Assembly (NCBI RefSeq): GCF_049366555.1
Contig: NZ_JBMMGT010000015.1
Location: 1 to 55,006 of the forward strand
Length of the DNA: 55,006 bases
Direction of reading: 5' to 3'
DNA from: Avibacterium volantium_A
GTDB taxonomy: Bacteria > Pseudomonadota > Gammaproteobacteria > Enterobacterales > Pasteurellaceae
The position numbers and the translations under genes were made by a program. Position 1 is the stretch's first letter, and every line of letters starts with the position of its first letter. Below, one piece after another: positions 54,979-55,006 of the stretch. The notes under the pieces were generated by a model. The model was not told the origin of the DNA, ran no database searches, and saw nothing but the letters and a program-made list of their open reading frames with translations.

Positions 54979-55006
54979 AAAAACCTTTTCTTACGAAAAG
55001 GTTTTT
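54979..55006. terminator. Hairpin terminator at the window edge
   Basis: AAAAACCTTTTC and GAAAAGGTTTTT form a 12-bp stem with a TTAC loop, A-rich before and T-rich after. It reads as a terminator on either strand and probably belongs to a convergent gene beyond the window. Confidence 0.65.

Overview
The window looks like Pasteurellaceae DNA, most likely Haemophilus. It is AT-rich and carries several copies of the Hin-type uptake signal AAGTGCGGT, some as inverted pairs behind genes. It appears to hold the integrase-proximal end of an integrative and conjugative element (ICE) whose cargo is a complete type VI secretion system (T6SS). The left end carries a HEPN/Abi-like gene and a MobH-family relaxase. 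The right end carries an XRE regulator, a tyrosine integrase and a displaced 3' fragment of a tRNA-Leu(TAA) gene (attachment scar). Chromosomal DNA with a Slam/TbpB-type surface lipoprotein gene follows. Integration in tRNA-Leu and a MobH relaxase near the integrase end fit the ICEHin1056 family, which is known from Haemophilus.

Layout. 1-3.1 kb: ICE backbone. 3.2-16.5 kb (minus strand): tagH, tssJ, tssK, tssL, clpV/tssH, vasI-like, tssA, tssM and a VasL-like gene. 16.75-29 kb (plus strand): two PAAR-adaptor/phospholipase D (Tle5-type) effector units followed by six related Sel1-type immunity genes, the last one broken. 29-45.5 kb (minus strand): an effector/immunity hotspot. It has two full-length vgrG genes, two orphan vgrG 3' ends, PGRP-type amidases, permuted papain-like candidate toxins, a candidate pore-forming toxin, many immunity genes and several decayed relics. 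45.5-50.8 kb (minus strand): tssG, tssF, tssE, tssC, tssB. hcp is divergent at 51 kb. All thirteen core Tss components are present.

How it works together. TssB/C sheath, Hcp tube, baseplate (TssE/F/G/K) and membrane complex (TssJ/L/M) make the machine, and ClpV recycles the sheath. PAAR proteins and VgrG C-terminal extensions present cargo. Each effector gene sits directly behind its carrier gene, usually with overlapping stop and start codons, and its immunity gene follows. The most interesting part is the 29-45 kb hotspot. Short orphan vgrG tips, each with its own toxin and immunity gene, are stacked behind complete vgrG genes together with a layer of orphan and decayed immunity genes. This looks like a cassette-exchange archive built by recombination through the conserved vgrG 3' region.

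Limits: family calls rest on motifs and reading by eye. No database search was run. Several genes have single-base frameshifts in short homopolymers that could be real decay, phase variation or sequencing error.
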